Shown in pieces: positions 1-9,894 of a stretch of DNA of 64,000 bases (positions within the stretch are counted from its first letter, which is position 1; every line of letters begins with the position of its first letter). The DNA comes from CAWJFP01 sp963842155 (GTDB lineage Bacteria; Pseudomonadota; Alphaproteobacteria; JACZXZ01), in assembly GCA_963842155.1 (NCBI GenBank), contig CAWJFP010000015.1, positions 17,922 through 81,921 of the forward strand, read 5' to 3'. Made by a program: the position numbers and the translations under genes. Below the pieces are notes generated by a model, which worked only from the letters and a program-made list of their open reading frames with translations, searched no databases and had not been told where the DNA came from.

Positions 1-183
1 CTCGCCGAAATCGGGCAGCGTGTCGCGGAAGCCGCAGGCCTCCTTGGTGCAGCCCGGCGTGTCATCCTTGGGATAGAAATAGAGGACGACCTTCTTGCCG
101 CGCAGCTTCGAGAGCGTGACCTTGCCGCCCCCGTCGGTCGGCTTGGTGAAATCGGGGGCAGGGTCGCCCAGCTTCAAGCTCAT
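1..183 (-). CDS. bcp: Thioredoxin-dependent peroxiredoxin (Bcp/PrxQ type), N-terminal part only
   Basis: The first 61 codons are present; the rest lies beyond the left edge. The visible protein has the AhpC/TSA N-terminus: a GDPAPDF entry motif, then a VVLYFYPKDDTPGCTKEACGFRD-like stretch in which the first Cys is the peroxidatic cysteine and the second, five residues later, the resolving cysteine of the PrxQ/Bcp class. The family reduces hydroperoxides in the cytoplasm with electrons from thioredoxin. The ATG overlaps the glnE stop as ATGA, so the two are very probably co-transcribed and translationally coupled. Confidence 0.9.
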   Translation of the reverse strand, partial: MSLKLGDPAPDFTKPTDGGGKVTLSKLRGKKVVLYFYPKDDTPGCTKEACGFRDTLPDFGE

Positions 184-3100
184 GACGACACCTCGTCGGT
201 TGATTGCGGGACCTTCGCCGCCGCGGCGAGCCGCGCCGCCGGCTCCTCGATGAGCTCGGCGAAGCGGCGCCGCACGCGGGAGGCGGTCTCCATCAGTGTG
301 GACTTGAGGGCGGGGAAGTCAACCGCGCCGGCGGCTCGCGCCATCGCCTGGCGCAGGCCTTCGGGCGCCGCAGCCTCGTCGAAGGCGCGGTCGAGCGCCA
401 ATCGCATGATGCCCTGCACCTTGCGCCAGAGCCGCGTCGCGGCCACGAGCTCCTCGGCGAGCGGGGCGGCGAGCAGGCCGGCGCGCGCCAGGCGCCGGAA
501 TGCCTCCGTCGTGTTGGTCGCCAGCGCTTGGGGCTTTTCATGGGCATGGCGCAGCTCGAGATATTGCGCGATGAACTCGAGATCGACGAGCCCGCCGCGT
601 ACATGCTTGCCCTCCCATATATCGTCCGTGCGATGGGTGCGCTCGATCCGCGCGCGCATGTCGGCGACGTCGAGCAGCAGCTTCTCGGGATCGCGCGGCG
701 CAGTCAGGATCGCCCGCAGCGCCGCGTCCATGCCCCTTGCAAGCCCGGGCGGTCCCGCGACGACGCGCGCGCGCGTGAGCGCCATATGCTCCCAGCTCCA
801 GGCCGATCTGCGGTGATAGTCGAGGAAGCCCCCGAGACTGGTGGCGAGCGGCCCCTGCTCGCCCGAGGGCCGCAGCCGCATATCGACCTCGTAGAGCCTG
901 CCCTCGCCGGTCGGCGCCGTGATGGCCCCGAGGAGCCGCTGCGAGAGACGGACGAAATAATGGCTCGGTGCGAGCGGCCGGGGGCCGTCGGACGAACTCG
1001 ACCTCGGCCGGCACATCGTAGACAAAGAGGAGATCGAGATCGGACGTCATGGTCATCTCGCGCCCGCCCAGCTTGCCCAGCGCTATGACCGCGAAGCCGC
1101 CGCCGCGCACCCGCCCGTGAGTCTCAGCGAGCTCCGCCGTGACCGGCTCGAGCAGAGCGGCGATCGCCGTCTCGGCGATGTCGGCGAGAGCGGGGCCGGC
1201 CGCCTCCGGGTCAAGCATGCCGCGCAGCATCTGCACGCCGACCTGGAATTTGCGGTCGTTTGCCCAGCGCCGCGTCAGGTCGAGTATGTCCTGGAAATCG
1301 CTCGCTTGCGCCAGCTTCTCCTTGAGATCGGCCGCGAGCGCCGCTTGCTGCGGCAAGGGCTCGAGGAAATCGCCTGCAAGCACGGCATCAAGCAGGAGCG
1401 GATGCTGCGCGAGTTGCTCGGCGAGGCCTGGCGCGCTGCCCATGATCTCGGCGACCAACTCCAGCATCTCCGGGTTCGAGTAGAAAAGCGAGAAGAGCTG
1501 CACGCCCGAGGGTAGACGCGAGAGGAAACGATCGAAGCTGAGGAAGGCGCCGTCGGGATTGACCGTGCGGCCAAGGCCCGCGAGGAGCGCGGGCGTGAGC
1601 TCGGTCAGAAGCTCGCGCGCGCGCGTGCTGCGCATCGCCCGATAGCGCCCGTGATGCCAGCTGCGCACCGCGGCCGAGACGGCCTGCGGGTCCTTGAAGC
1701 CCACGCGCGCCAGGGTCTTGAGGGTCTCGGGATCATGTTCCGAGCCGGTGAAGACGAGATTGCCCGTGTCGCTGCCGAGGGCGGGCGCCTCCTCGAAAAG
1801 CTCGGCATAATGCTCCTCGACCCGCTTGAGATGGCGCGTCAGCTCGGCGCCGAAGGTGGCGGCATCGGGAAAGCCCAGGAAGATCGCGAGACGCTCCAGC
1901 CCCGCCTCGTCGGCGGGCAGGGTGTGGGTCTGCTGGTCGTCGATCATCTGCAAGCGGTGTTCGACGCGGCGCAGGAAGCCGTAGCTCTCGATGAGCTGCT
2001 CGGCGACCTCGCCTGTAAGATGGCCGCAGGCGACGAGCGCGCGCAGAGCCTCCACCGTGCCGCGCACGCGCAAGGCGGGCTCGCGCCCGCCCCAGATGAG
2101 CTGCTGGGTCTGGGCGAAGAACTCGATCTCGCGGATGCCGCCGCGCCCGAGCTTGAGATTATGCCCGGCTACGGCGATCTTGCCGCCGCCGCGATGAGCA
2201 TGAATCTGGCGCTTGATCGAATGGATGTCCTGGATGGCTGCGAAATCGAGATGCCTGCGCCATAGGAAAGGCTTGAGGCGGCGCAGGAAGGCCTCGCCCG
2301 CCGCGAGGTCGCCGGCGACCGGTCGCGCCTTGATGAAGGCGGCACGCTCCCAGTTCTGGCCCAGGCTTTCGTAATAGAGCTCGGCCGCGAGCGCCGACAT
2401 GACGAGCGGCGTGGCGCCGGGATCGGGCCGCAGGCGCAGGTCGATGCGAAAGACGTATCCCTGGGCGGTGCGTTCCTGCATCATGCGCACGAGAGCGCGG
2501 GCGAGACGGACGAAATTCTGGCCGAGGTCGCCGGGGCCAGGGGCCGCCACGCGATCTTCGTCGTAGAGCAGGACGAGGTCGATATCGCTCGAGTAATTGA
2601 GCTCGCGCGCGCCGAGCTTGCCGAGGCCGAGCACGAAGAGGCCGCAGCTCGCTTCAGGCGCTTCGGCGTCGTCGAGGGCGAGCCAGGCGCTCGCCTGCGC
2701 GAGGAGATGGCGGAGCGCGATGCCGAGCGCCGCGGCGGCGAAGTCGCTGAGCGCGCCGGTGACCTGCTCGAGCCGCCAACGGCCCGTGATGTCGGCGACG
2801 CCGACGGCGAGCGCGATGCGGCGCTTGGCAATGCGCAAAGCCGCCATCACGGCTTCGGTCGCGGCCGAGCGGGCATCGAGCGCGGCCAGATCCGCCATCA
2901 CGGTCTCGTGGCATTGCTCGATGCCGCCGGTGAAGAGCGCGCAGCCATATTCGATCTCGGCGAGGGCGCATTCGGTAAGGAAGGGACTGTTGCCGAAAAG
3001 GCATTCTAGAAGGCGCCGGCTCGCGGGCTCGGCGGCGATGCGCGCCGCCGTCGCGGCCAAGTCGCCGCCCTTGGCGGCTGCCCGCTCGGCCCAGCGCTGC

Positions 3101-3195
3101 AGCCCGGTTGCCGCCCGCTCCGGCTCGGCCGGCTTGGGCAAATTCGCTAATTGGGCTAATAAGGTGTCTAGTCCCCTGTCGGCTCGGCCGGTCAT
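180..3195 (-). CDS. glnE: Bifunctional glutamine synthetase adenylyltransferase/deadenylyltransferase, frameshifted near base 995
   Basis: GlnE adenylylates and deadenylylates glutamine synthetase in response to PII, linking nitrogen status to ammonia assimilation. Two nucleotidyltransferase motifs are visible: GLGKLGARELN followed by SDIDLV near residue 203 (N-terminal deadenylylase), and ALGKLGGREM followed by SDLDLLFVYD near residue 715 (C-terminal adenylylase). Just after the second motif the frame breaks. The upstream frame reads YDVPAEVEF and then nonsense, while the downstream frame carries SDGPRPLAPSHYFVRLSQR and continues to the stop at 180. The span is one base longer than a multiple of three, so a single inserted base (GAACTC at 994-999) joins a ~1004-residue protein, slightly longer than typical for the family. 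The frameshift is either a sequencing error or a true loss of the adenylylation half. The stop overlaps bcp by four bases. Confidence 0.88.
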
Positions 3196-3252
3196 CCCGC
3201 AACCTGCGCGATGGCTTGCCGACCGTCAAGCCCATCGAGGACAGCCGAGCCC

Positions 3253-6200
3253 GTGATTCGCCGCACCACGAAGTTCGTCTTCGAAGCGCTCGGCACCATC
3301 GTCGCCGGCGCGGCGGTCGTCGCCGCGGTGGGCGTATGGCAGTTCTCGAGCGGGCCGATCTCGCTCGATTTCCTCACGCCCTATATCGAGACGGCGCTGG
3401 CCGCGCCGGGCGGCAATTTGCGGGTCAAGCTCGAGGGCACGCGGCTCGCCTGGGAAGGCTGGCGCCGCACCGTCGATATCAGGGCTACTCGGCTTCGCGT
3501 CTATGACGACAAAGGCCGGCTCGTCGCCATGGTGCCCGAAGTCGCGCTGAGCCTGAGCGCGCGCGCGCTCCTTCTCGGGATGGTCGCGCCCTCTTCCATC
3601 GAGATCATCGGCGCGCAAGTGCATCTTCGCCGCGACAAGGACGGCCGCATCGAATTGGAATTCGCCGCGCCCGAAGCCCCGCCGCAGGCAGTGCAGGCAC
3701 CCCAAAGCCCCGCCGCGACCGCGCAGGCGCCCGCCGCGAACGGTTCCATGGACGTGCTGCCGCTTCTCGCGCAGCAGCTCCTCCTTCCGCCCGATTTCTC
3801 GAAACCCACCGGCTATCTGCGCCGTGTGAGCATCTCCGAAACCGCTCTCGTCGTCGATGACAGCCATTGGGATACGGCCTGGAAAGCGCGGCTGCGCGAG
3901 CTCGTCTTGCAGCGCGATACCGCCGGCATCAAGGCGAACGGCACGGTCGATATCGTCGTGCAGAACGCCACGGCCCATATCGAGGCGAGCGGCATCTACG
4001 TGGCCGGCACGAAGGCGATTGCGCTCGATATCGGCTTCAATGATCTGCGTCCCGCTTTGTTCGCGCGCGCGGCGCCGGCGCTCGCCCCGCTCGCTCGGCT
4101 CAATCTGCCGCTCGACGGCAACTTGGCGCTGAACCTCGAGCCCTCCGGCGAGTTCGGCCGGCTTCGCTTCCAGGTCATGGGCGGGCCGGGACTGGTCTCC
4201 ATCCCCGAACTCTACCCGCAGGACACGGAGATCCACCATCTGGAGGCCCGCGGCGAGTTCACCGAGGGCGGGAACAGGCTGGCGCTCGAGGCGGCCGAGC
4301 TCGATCTCGGCGGCCCGGTCATCACGCTGGCCGGCGGCGCCAGCGGCCTCGATGGCGACAGCCGCGCGTCGCTCGAGCTCGGCCTCAAGAATTTGCCGGT
4401 CGACGACCTTCCTCGACGATGGCCGGTATCGGTCGCGCCCAATCCGCGCGCCTGGATCGTCGCCAATCTGAGCGGCGGCCAGGTGGACGAGCTGCATCTT
4501 GCCGCGACCATGCATGGCCACGCGCTCGATCCGGCAAGCTTCGCCCTCGACAAGCTGCAAGGCACCATGAAAGTCGGCGGCGTCAATGTGCGCTATCTCG
4601 GCAAGATGCCCAAGGTGCGCAAGACGGGCGGCGACATCGTCTTCGACGAGAAGACCTTCACCATCAAGCTCGATCGCGGCGCGGCCGAGGGAATGACGGT
4701 CGAAAGCGCCAATATCGTCATCAGCGGCCTCGATCTCGCCGACCAGATGCTCGCAGTGGATCTCGTGCTGCGCGGATCGCTGCGCAGCGCGCTGCAGCTC
4801 ATCGATTACGAGCCGCTCGGCTACGCTTCGGCGCTGGGAGTAGAGCCAGGCAGGATCGGGGGCCAAGCGGCCGTGAGGCTGTTGCTGCAATATCCCTTGC
4901 TCAAGACCGCCGGCTTCGCCCAGGTCCAGGTGTCCGCCGCCGCCAACATGACCGACGTCACCTTCGCCAACGCGTTTCTCGGCCACGATCTCGACAAGGC
5001 CGATCTCAAGCTCCGCGTCGACAAGACGGGCATGGATCTGACCGGGCAAGGCCGGGTGGGGTCAGTGCCGGTCACGCTCGCCTGGCGCGAAGGCTTCGGC
5101 CCGGCGCCCGAGCGGCGCATCGAGCTCAAGGGCGAGCTCGACGACGCGGCGCGCCGGGACCTGGGCCTCGACGCCGCGCCGCTGCTCTCGGGTGCCGTGC
5201 CGGCGACGCTCGTTCTCGGCGCATCCGACCATAAGACGAGCCATGTCGAGATCGCACTCGACCTCTCCAACGCCACACTCGCCTTGCCCTGGTTCGAGTG
5301 GAAGAAGGCTCCCGGCGCGCCCGGCAAGGCCCGTCTCCGGCTCGAGCTCAAGGATAACCGGCTGGTTTCCGTCAACAGCTTCGAGATCGAGGCAGGCGAC
5401 CTCAAGACGCATGGCAGCGTCGGCTTCGCGCCTGGATCGGGCGCCCCCGTGTTGCGCGAGATCGAATTCGGCGCGCTTGATTTCGGCCTCAACCGGCTGG
5501 CGGGCAGCCTGGCGCGGCGCCCGGGCGGCGGCTACGACATCGAGCTCGGCGGCGAGAGCTTCGACGCGGCGCCCTTCTTCAGGGGCAAGTCCGAGCCGGC
5601 GGCGACGGACAAGCCGGCCGCTCAACCCGTGCCGCCGCCGCAGAAGGGGCCGCCGCTGTCGATCTCGCTCGATGTCGGCAAGCTTTGGCTGACGCCCCGC
5701 CATCGCCAGCCGATGCTGGCCGCCAAAGGCACGATCGAGGACGACGGCGAGCGCATCAGCAAGGCCTCGCTTACGGCGTACAGCTATGAGGGTGCGGCGG
5801 TCACCTGCAACATGACGCCCGAAGGCACGGGGCGCTCGCTCACCATGGCCTCGAAGGATGCCGGCGCGCTGCTCAAGACCCTCGGCGTGCTCGACAACGT
5901 GGTGGGGGGCAAGCTCGACCTGCGCGCCGATATCGAGGATGCCGCCCCCGGCGCGCCGATCAAGGGCGTGTTCCGCATCGAGGACTACGAGCTCACCAGG
6001 ACCCCGTTTCTCGCCAAGCTCCTCACCCTCGCCTCGCTCACCGGCATCGGCGACCGGCTTAACGGGCAGGGCATTAGTATGCAGATGCTGAACGTGCCCT
6101 TCACCAAGGTGGGCGACAGGATCACCGTCGCCGAGGGCCGTACCGTGGGCTCGGAGCTCGGCCTCACCTTCGACGGCTCGATCGATCTTGGCGCGCAGAC

Positions 6201-6477
6201 GATCGATCTGAGAGGCACGATCGTGCCGGTCTACACGCTCAACAGCCTGCTGGGGAACATCCCGGGCGTCGGCCATCTGCTGGTGGGGTCGCCGGGCAGC
6301 GGAATCTTCGCGCCCTCCTATCACTTGAGCGGCAGCCTCGACCAACCGAGCATGTCGGTCAACGCGCTCTCCGCGCTCACGCCGGGAATCCTGCGCGGCA
6401 TTTTCGGCAGCCTGGGGGGCAAGCCCGCGACGGAGCCTGCGCCGGAGCAGGCAGAGACGCCGCCGGGGCGTCCCTAG
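3253..6477 (+). CDS. DUF3971/AsmA-like large envelope protein (YhdP/TamB-like superfamily)
   Basis: A protein of about 1074 residues with one N-terminal membrane segment (FVFEALGTIVAGAAVVAAVGVW) and then a long, repetitive beta-rich region. It carries the SSGPISLDFLTPYIE signature that opens alphaproteobacterial DUF3971 proteins, and an AsmA-like C-terminal region with repeated GxLDLRxxIxD-type strands. The superfamily is thought to form periplasmic beta-groove proteins that carry phospholipid to the outer membrane; that role is inferred here. I chose GTG at 3253, which has a GAGG 12 bases upstream and fits the usual family N-terminus; an in-frame ATG at 3211 has no Shine-Dalgarno and lies only 15 bases from glnE. 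Divergent from glnE; the stop overlaps the tyrS stop (convergent). Confidence 0.8.
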   Translation: MIRRTTKFVFEALGTIVAGAAVVAAVGVWQFSSGPISLDFLTPYIETALAAPGGNLRVKLEGTRLAWEGWRRTVDIRATRLRVYDDKGRLVAMVPEVALSLSARALLLGMVAPSSIEIIGAQVHLRRDKDGRIELEFAAPEAPPQAVQAPQSPAATAQAPAANGSMDVLPLLAQQLLLPPDFSKPTGYLRRVSISETALVVDDSHWDTAWKARLRELVLQRDTAGIKANGTVDIVVQNATAHIEASGIYVAGTKAIALDIGFNDLRPALFARAAPALAPLARLNLPLDGNLALNLEPSGEFGRLRFQVMGGPGLVSIPELYPQDTEIHHLEARGEFTEGGNRLALEAAELDLGGPVITLAGGASGLDGDSRASLELGLKNLPVDDLPRRWPVSVAPNPRAWIVANLSGGQVDELHLAATMHGHALDPASFALDKLQGTMKVGGVNVRYLGKMPKVRKTGGDIVFDEKTFTIKLDRGAAEGMTVESANIVISGLDLADQMLAVDLVLRGSLRSALQLIDYEPLGYASALGVEPGRIGGQAAVRLLLQYPLLKTAGFAQVQVSAAANMTDVTFANAFLGHDLDKADLKLRVDKTGMDLTGQGRVGSVPVTLAWREGFGPAPERRIELKGELDDAARRDLGLDAAPLLSGAVPATLVLGASDHKTSHVEIALDLSNATLALPWFEWKKAPGAPGKARLRLELKDNRLVSVNSFEIEAGDLKTHGSVGFAPGSGAPVLREIEFGALDFGLNRLAGSLARRPGGGYDIELGGESFDAAPFFRGKSEPAATDKPAAQPVPPPQKGPPLSISLDVGKLWLTPRHRQPMLAAKGTIEDDGERISKASLTAYSYEGAAVTCNMTPEGTGRSLTMASKDAGALLKTLGVLDNVVGGKLDLRADIEDAAPGAPIKGVFRIEDYELTRTPFLAKLLTLASLTGIGDRLNGQGISMQMLNVPFTKVGDRITVAEGRTVGSELGLTFDGSIDLGAQTIDLRGTIVPVYTLNSLLGNIPGVGHLLVGSPGSGIFAPSYHLSGSLDQPSMSVNALSALTPGILRGIFGSLGGKPATEPAPEQAETPPGRP

Positions 6478-7727
6478 CGCAGCCGCACCAGCGCGTGGCG
6501 CTTCTTGCCCGCCGAAAGCTTGACCGTGCCCTCGGGGCCGAGATCGGCCGAGGACACGGTGCGTCCTTCGTCATCCACGGTCTTGTCGTTGAGCTTGCCG
6601 CCGCCGCCGCGGATGAGCCGCCGCGCCTCGCCCTTGCTGGCGCAGAGGCCGGTCTCGACCAGAAGGTCGATGAGCGGGCGGCCGGCCTCGAGCGCGGCCC
6701 CGTCAAGCTCGATCGAGGGCAGGGCCTCGCCCGCCTTGCCCTCGACGAAAGTGCGCCGCGCCGTCTCCGCCGCCGCTGCGGCAGCGGCGCGGCCATGGGC
6801 AAGCGCCGTCGCCTCGTTGGCGAGGACGATCTTCGCCTCGTTGATCGCATCGCCCTCGAGGGCGGCGAGGCGCTCGACCTCCTCGAGCGGCAGATCGGTG
6901 AAGAGACGCAGGAAGCGAGCCACGTCGGCATCCTGCGTGTTGCGCCAATATTGCCAATAGTCGTAGGGCGAGAGCAGCTCGGGCGAGAGCCAGACCGCGC
7001 CCTGCGCGGTCTTGCCCATCTTGACGCCCGACGCCATGGTGACCAGCGGCGTGGTGAGCGCGAACATCTCGCGCCCATCGACGCGGCGGCCGAGATCGAC
7101 GCCCATCACAATATTGCCCCATTGGTCGGAGCCGCCCATCTGCAGCACGCAATTCTGGCGCCGCGCCAGCTCGAGGAAATCGTAGGCCTGCAGCACCATG
7201 TAGTTGAACTCGAGGAAGGTGAGCGGCTGCTCGCGCTCGAGCCTGAGCTTCACGCTGTCCATCGTCAGCATGCGGTTGACCGAGAAATGGCGGCCGATAT
7301 CGCGCAGGAAGGGAATATATTCGAGGCGATCGAGCCAATCGGCATTGTTGGCCATGACGGCGTCGCTCGTGCCGTCGCCGAACCGCAGGTAGTTGGCGAA
7401 GACGCGCTTGATGCCGGCGAGATTGGCGTCGATCTCCGCCTCCGTCAGCAGCTTGCGGGTATCGTCCTTGCCCGAGGGGTCGCCGACCTTCGTCGTGCCA
7501 CCGCCCATCAGCACGATCGGCCTATGGCCGGCGCGCTGGAAATGACGCAGCAGCATGATGCTTATGAGATGTCCGACATGCAGGCTCGGCGCCGTGCAGT
7601 CGAAGCCTATATAGGCCGTGATTCGTCCCTTGGCGCAGAGCGCGTCGAGCCGCTCCGCGTCGCTGATCTGGTGGATGAAGCCGCGCTCGGCGATGGTCTT
7701 GAGGAAGGCGGAGCGGAAAGCGGTCAT
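6474..7727 (-). CDS. tyrS: Tyrosyl-tRNA synthetase
   Basis: Class I aminoacyl-tRNA synthetase charging tRNA-Tyr, 417 residues, as expected for the bacterial enzyme. Visible motifs: the HIGH-type HVGHL at residues 50-54, the tyrosine-pocket MGGSDQWGN at 197-205, and the KMSKS-type KMGKT at 236-240. A C-terminal S4 RNA-binding domain begins around residue 350 (LIDLLVETGLCASKGEARRLI). The open frame extends 27 codons upstream, but MTAFRSAFLKTIAERG matches the family start. Convergent with the DUF3971 gene and divergent from anmK. Confidence 0.96.
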   Translation of the reverse strand: MTAFRSAFLKTIAERGFIHQISDAERLDALCAKGRITAYIGFDCTAPSLHVGHLISIMLLRHFQRAGHRPIVLMGGGTTKVGDPSGKDDTRKLLTEAEIDANLAGIKRVFANYLRFGDGTSDAVMANNADWLDRLEYIPFLRDIGRHFSVNRMLTMDSVKLRLEREQPLTFLEFNYMVLQAYDFLELARRQNCVLQMGGSDQWGNIVMGVDLGRRVDGREMFALTTPLVTMASGVKMGKTAQGAVWLSPELLSPYDYWQYWRNTQDADVARFLRLFTDLPLEEVERLAALEGDAINEAKIVLANEATALAHGRAAAAAAAETARRTFVEGKAGEALPSIELDGAALEAGRPLIDLLVETGLCASKGEARRLIRGGGGKLNDKTVDDEGRTVSSADLGPEGTVKLSAGKKRHALVRLR

Positions 7728-7849
7728 GGTCTGGGGTCCGGACGGGAGCCGGCGTCTCTCCGGTTGCCGGGAGCGCGGAGCTTTAGCACAATCGGCATGA
7801 GCCAACAACGGCGCGCCGCGTTTTACTCATTTCTCGGGAGCCCTGCCGC

Positions 7850-8935
7850 ATGCCTCGTGAATTTCCCGCTACCGTGCTCGGTCTCATGAGCGGCACGTCG
7901 CTCGACGGCATCGACCTGGCGCTTCTGCGCAGCGACGGGATGGAGCTCATCGAGCGAGGGCCGGCGGCGACCTACGCTTACGACGCTGCTCTCAAGAACG
8001 CCTTGCGCGGCGTGCTGGGCGGGCTGGGGCCGGTGGCCGAGACGGAGCAGGCGCTGACGCTCACCTTCGCCGCGACCGTGAAGCGCTTCATCGCCGATAA
8101 GGGCCTCGCTGCCGCGAGCATCGATCTCATCGGCTGCCATGGCCATACCATCCTGCATCGGCCGCAAGAGCGGCGGAGCTGGCAGATCGGCGACGGCGCC
8201 CTGCTGGCCCGCGAGACCGGCATCCCCGTGGTCGACGATTTCAGGAGCGCGGACGTGGCGGCGGGCGGCGAGGGCGCGCCGCTCGCGCCCCTCTTCCACG
8301 GGGCCCTCGCGCAGCGCCTCGACCGCCCGCTCGCCGTGCTCAATCTCGGCGGTGTCGCGAACGTCACCTGGATCGGCGCCGAGGGCGAGGTCATCGCCTT
8401 CGATACCGGCCCCGGCAATGCGGCGATCGACGATTGGGCGCGGCAAACGACAAGCGCCGCCATGGACGAGGGCGGCAGGCTGGCGCGCGCCGGTCGGGTT
8501 TCGGGCGCCGTCTTGGCGGCGCTGCTCGGCCATCCCTATTTCGACCGGCCGCCGCCCAAATCGCTCGATCGCGACGATTTCGGCTGGCGCCAGGCCGAGG
8601 GGCTCGGCGCCGAGGACGGCGCCGCGACGCTCACGGCCTTCACCGCCGCCGCGGTCGCGCGCGGGGCGCGGCATTTCCCGGTGCCGGCGCGGCGCTGGCT
8701 CGTCACCGGCGGCGGGCGGCACAACCCCGCCCTCATGGCGGCGCTCACGAAGGCACTCGGCATTGCGGTCGAGCCGGTGGAGGCTGTGGGCTGGGAGGGC
8801 GACGCGCTCGAGGCCCAGGCCTTCGCCTGGCTCGCCTTGCGCTCGCGCCGCGGGCTGCCTTTGAGCCTGCCCTCGACGACGGGCGTGGCGCGGCCGATGA
8901 CGGGCGGGCGCTACCATCCCGTTCCGGGACGGTAG
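7850..8935 (+). CDS. anmK: Anhydro-N-acetylmuramic acid kinase
   Basis: Converts 1,6-anhydro-MurNAc released during wall turnover to MurNAc-6-phosphate, feeding peptidoglycan recycling in the cytoplasm. The 361-residue protein opens with the GLMSGTSLDGID phosphate-binding motif at residues 11-22. It also carries GCHGHTILHRP, VDDFRSADVAAGGEGAPLAP and the FDTGPGNAAID motif of the family, with VTGGGRHNPALM near the C-terminus. Divergent from tyrS across about 120 bases. Confidence 0.95.
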   Translation: MPREFPATVLGLMSGTSLDGIDLALLRSDGMELIERGPAATYAYDAALKNALRGVLGGLGPVAETEQALTLTFAATVKRFIADKGLAAASIDLIGCHGHTILHRPQERRSWQIGDGALLARETGIPVVDDFRSADVAAGGEGAPLAPLFHGALAQRLDRPLAVLNLGGVANVTWIGAEGEVIAFDTGPGNAAIDDWARQTTSAAMDEGGRLARAGRVSGAVLAALLGHPYFDRPPPKSLDRDDFGWRQAEGLGAEDGAATLTAFTAAAVARGARHFPVPARRWLVTGGGRHNPALMAALTKALGIAVEPVEAVGWEGDALEAQAFAWLALRSRRGLPLSLPSTTGVARPMTGGRYHPVPGR

Positions 8936-8990
8936 GGGCTGTCGACATTGTATTTTCGCGTTCGTCCGGAACTCCGGGGTGAGGCGGCCT

Positions 8991-9641
8991 CTATTCGGCT
9001 GCTTGGGCGAGCCGCGTGTCGAGATAGCCGCCCATATGGCGCACCACATCGTCCAGATGATTATGGAAGAAATGATTGGCGCCCGGCACGATCCGATACT
9101 CGATATTGACCCCGCGCTGATGATTGAGGCGATCGACCAGGCGGTTGACCGCCTCGGTCGGTACGATCTCGTCGGCGCCGCCATGGATCACCATGCCCGA
9201 GGCCGGGCAGGGGGCAAGGAAGGAGAAATCGAAGATATTGGCCGGCGGGGCAACCGAGATGAAGCCGCTGATCTCCGGTCGCCGCATCAGAAGCTGCATG
9301 CCGATCCAGGCGCCGAAGGAGAAGCCGGCGATCCAGCAGTTCGAGGAATTCGGATTGAAGCTCTGCAGCCAATCGAGCGCCGCCGCGGCGTCGGCCAGCT
9401 CGCCCTCGCCTTGGCCGAAGCTGCCTTCGGAGCGTCCGACGCCGCGAAAGTTGAAGCGCAGGCTCGAGAAGCCGCGCGCGGCGAAGGCCTGGTAGAGGTG
9501 GTAGACCACCTTGTTGTTCATCGTCCCGCCATGCTGCGGATGGGGGTGCAGCAGGAGCGCGACCGGGGCGTTGGGCACCCTGCCATGGCTGTAGCGGCCT
9601 TCGATGCGGCCCTCGGGGCCGTTTATATTGACTTCGGGCAT
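8991..9641 (-). CDS. Small alpha/beta hydrolase (dienelactone-hydrolase-like)
   Basis: A 216-residue serine hydrolase with the LHPHPQHGGTMNN motif at residues 31-43, a nucleophile elbow GFSFG with Ser108, and likely Asp157 (GGADEIVP) and His190 (GANHFF) completing the triad. There is no signal peptide, so it should be cytoplasmic. This short family is widespread in alphaproteobacteria and usually annotated only as alpha/beta hydrolase; the substrate is unknown. Monocistronic, convergent with anmK and divergent from cysE. Confidence 0.85.
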   Translation of the reverse strand: MPEVNINGPEGRIEGRYSHGRVPNAPVALLLHPHPQHGGTMNNKVVYHLYQAFAARGFSSLRFNFRGVGRSEGSFGQGEGELADAAAALDWLQSFNPNSSNCWIAGFSFGAWIGMQLLMRRPEISGFISVAPPANIFDFSFLAPCPASGMVIHGGADEIVPTEAVNRLVDRLNHQRGVNIEYRIVPGANHFFHNHLDDVVRHMGGYLDTRLAQAAE

Positions 9642-9864
9642 GGCCTCGAATTTCCATATTCCAGGGCGCAGCCGGGGAGGAACGCACGGCCGACCAGCGG
9701 GATTTGGTCCTTTTCCTCCGCGGCGGCCGGAACCGCCCCGATATCCTCCGCGGTGGCCGGGGCCGCCGCGGCTTGACCGATTTTGCCGGGCAACCTATAT
9801 GGCCGCCATGGCGGTCGCCCCGGCGAAAAGGGCGGCCGGCGATGGCGCGGATGCCCGCCGAACG

Positions 9865-9894
9865 TTGACACATATCGCAGTCGGGTCATGATAT
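9865..9894 (+). promoter_or_regulatory. Candidate sigma-70 promoter of cysE
   Basis: TTGACA at 9865-9870, an 18-base spacer and TGATAT at 9889-9894. The -10 box overlaps the conserved cysE ATG at 9888. If this promoter is used, transcription would begin near 9901 and translation would have to start at GTG 9925. Sequence match only. Confidence 0.35.

Noticed and set aside
3211..3252. ATG 3211 as start of the DUF3971 gene
   Set aside because: No Shine-Dalgarno and only 15 bases from the divergent glnE start; GTG 3253 fits family N-termini. Not fully excluded.
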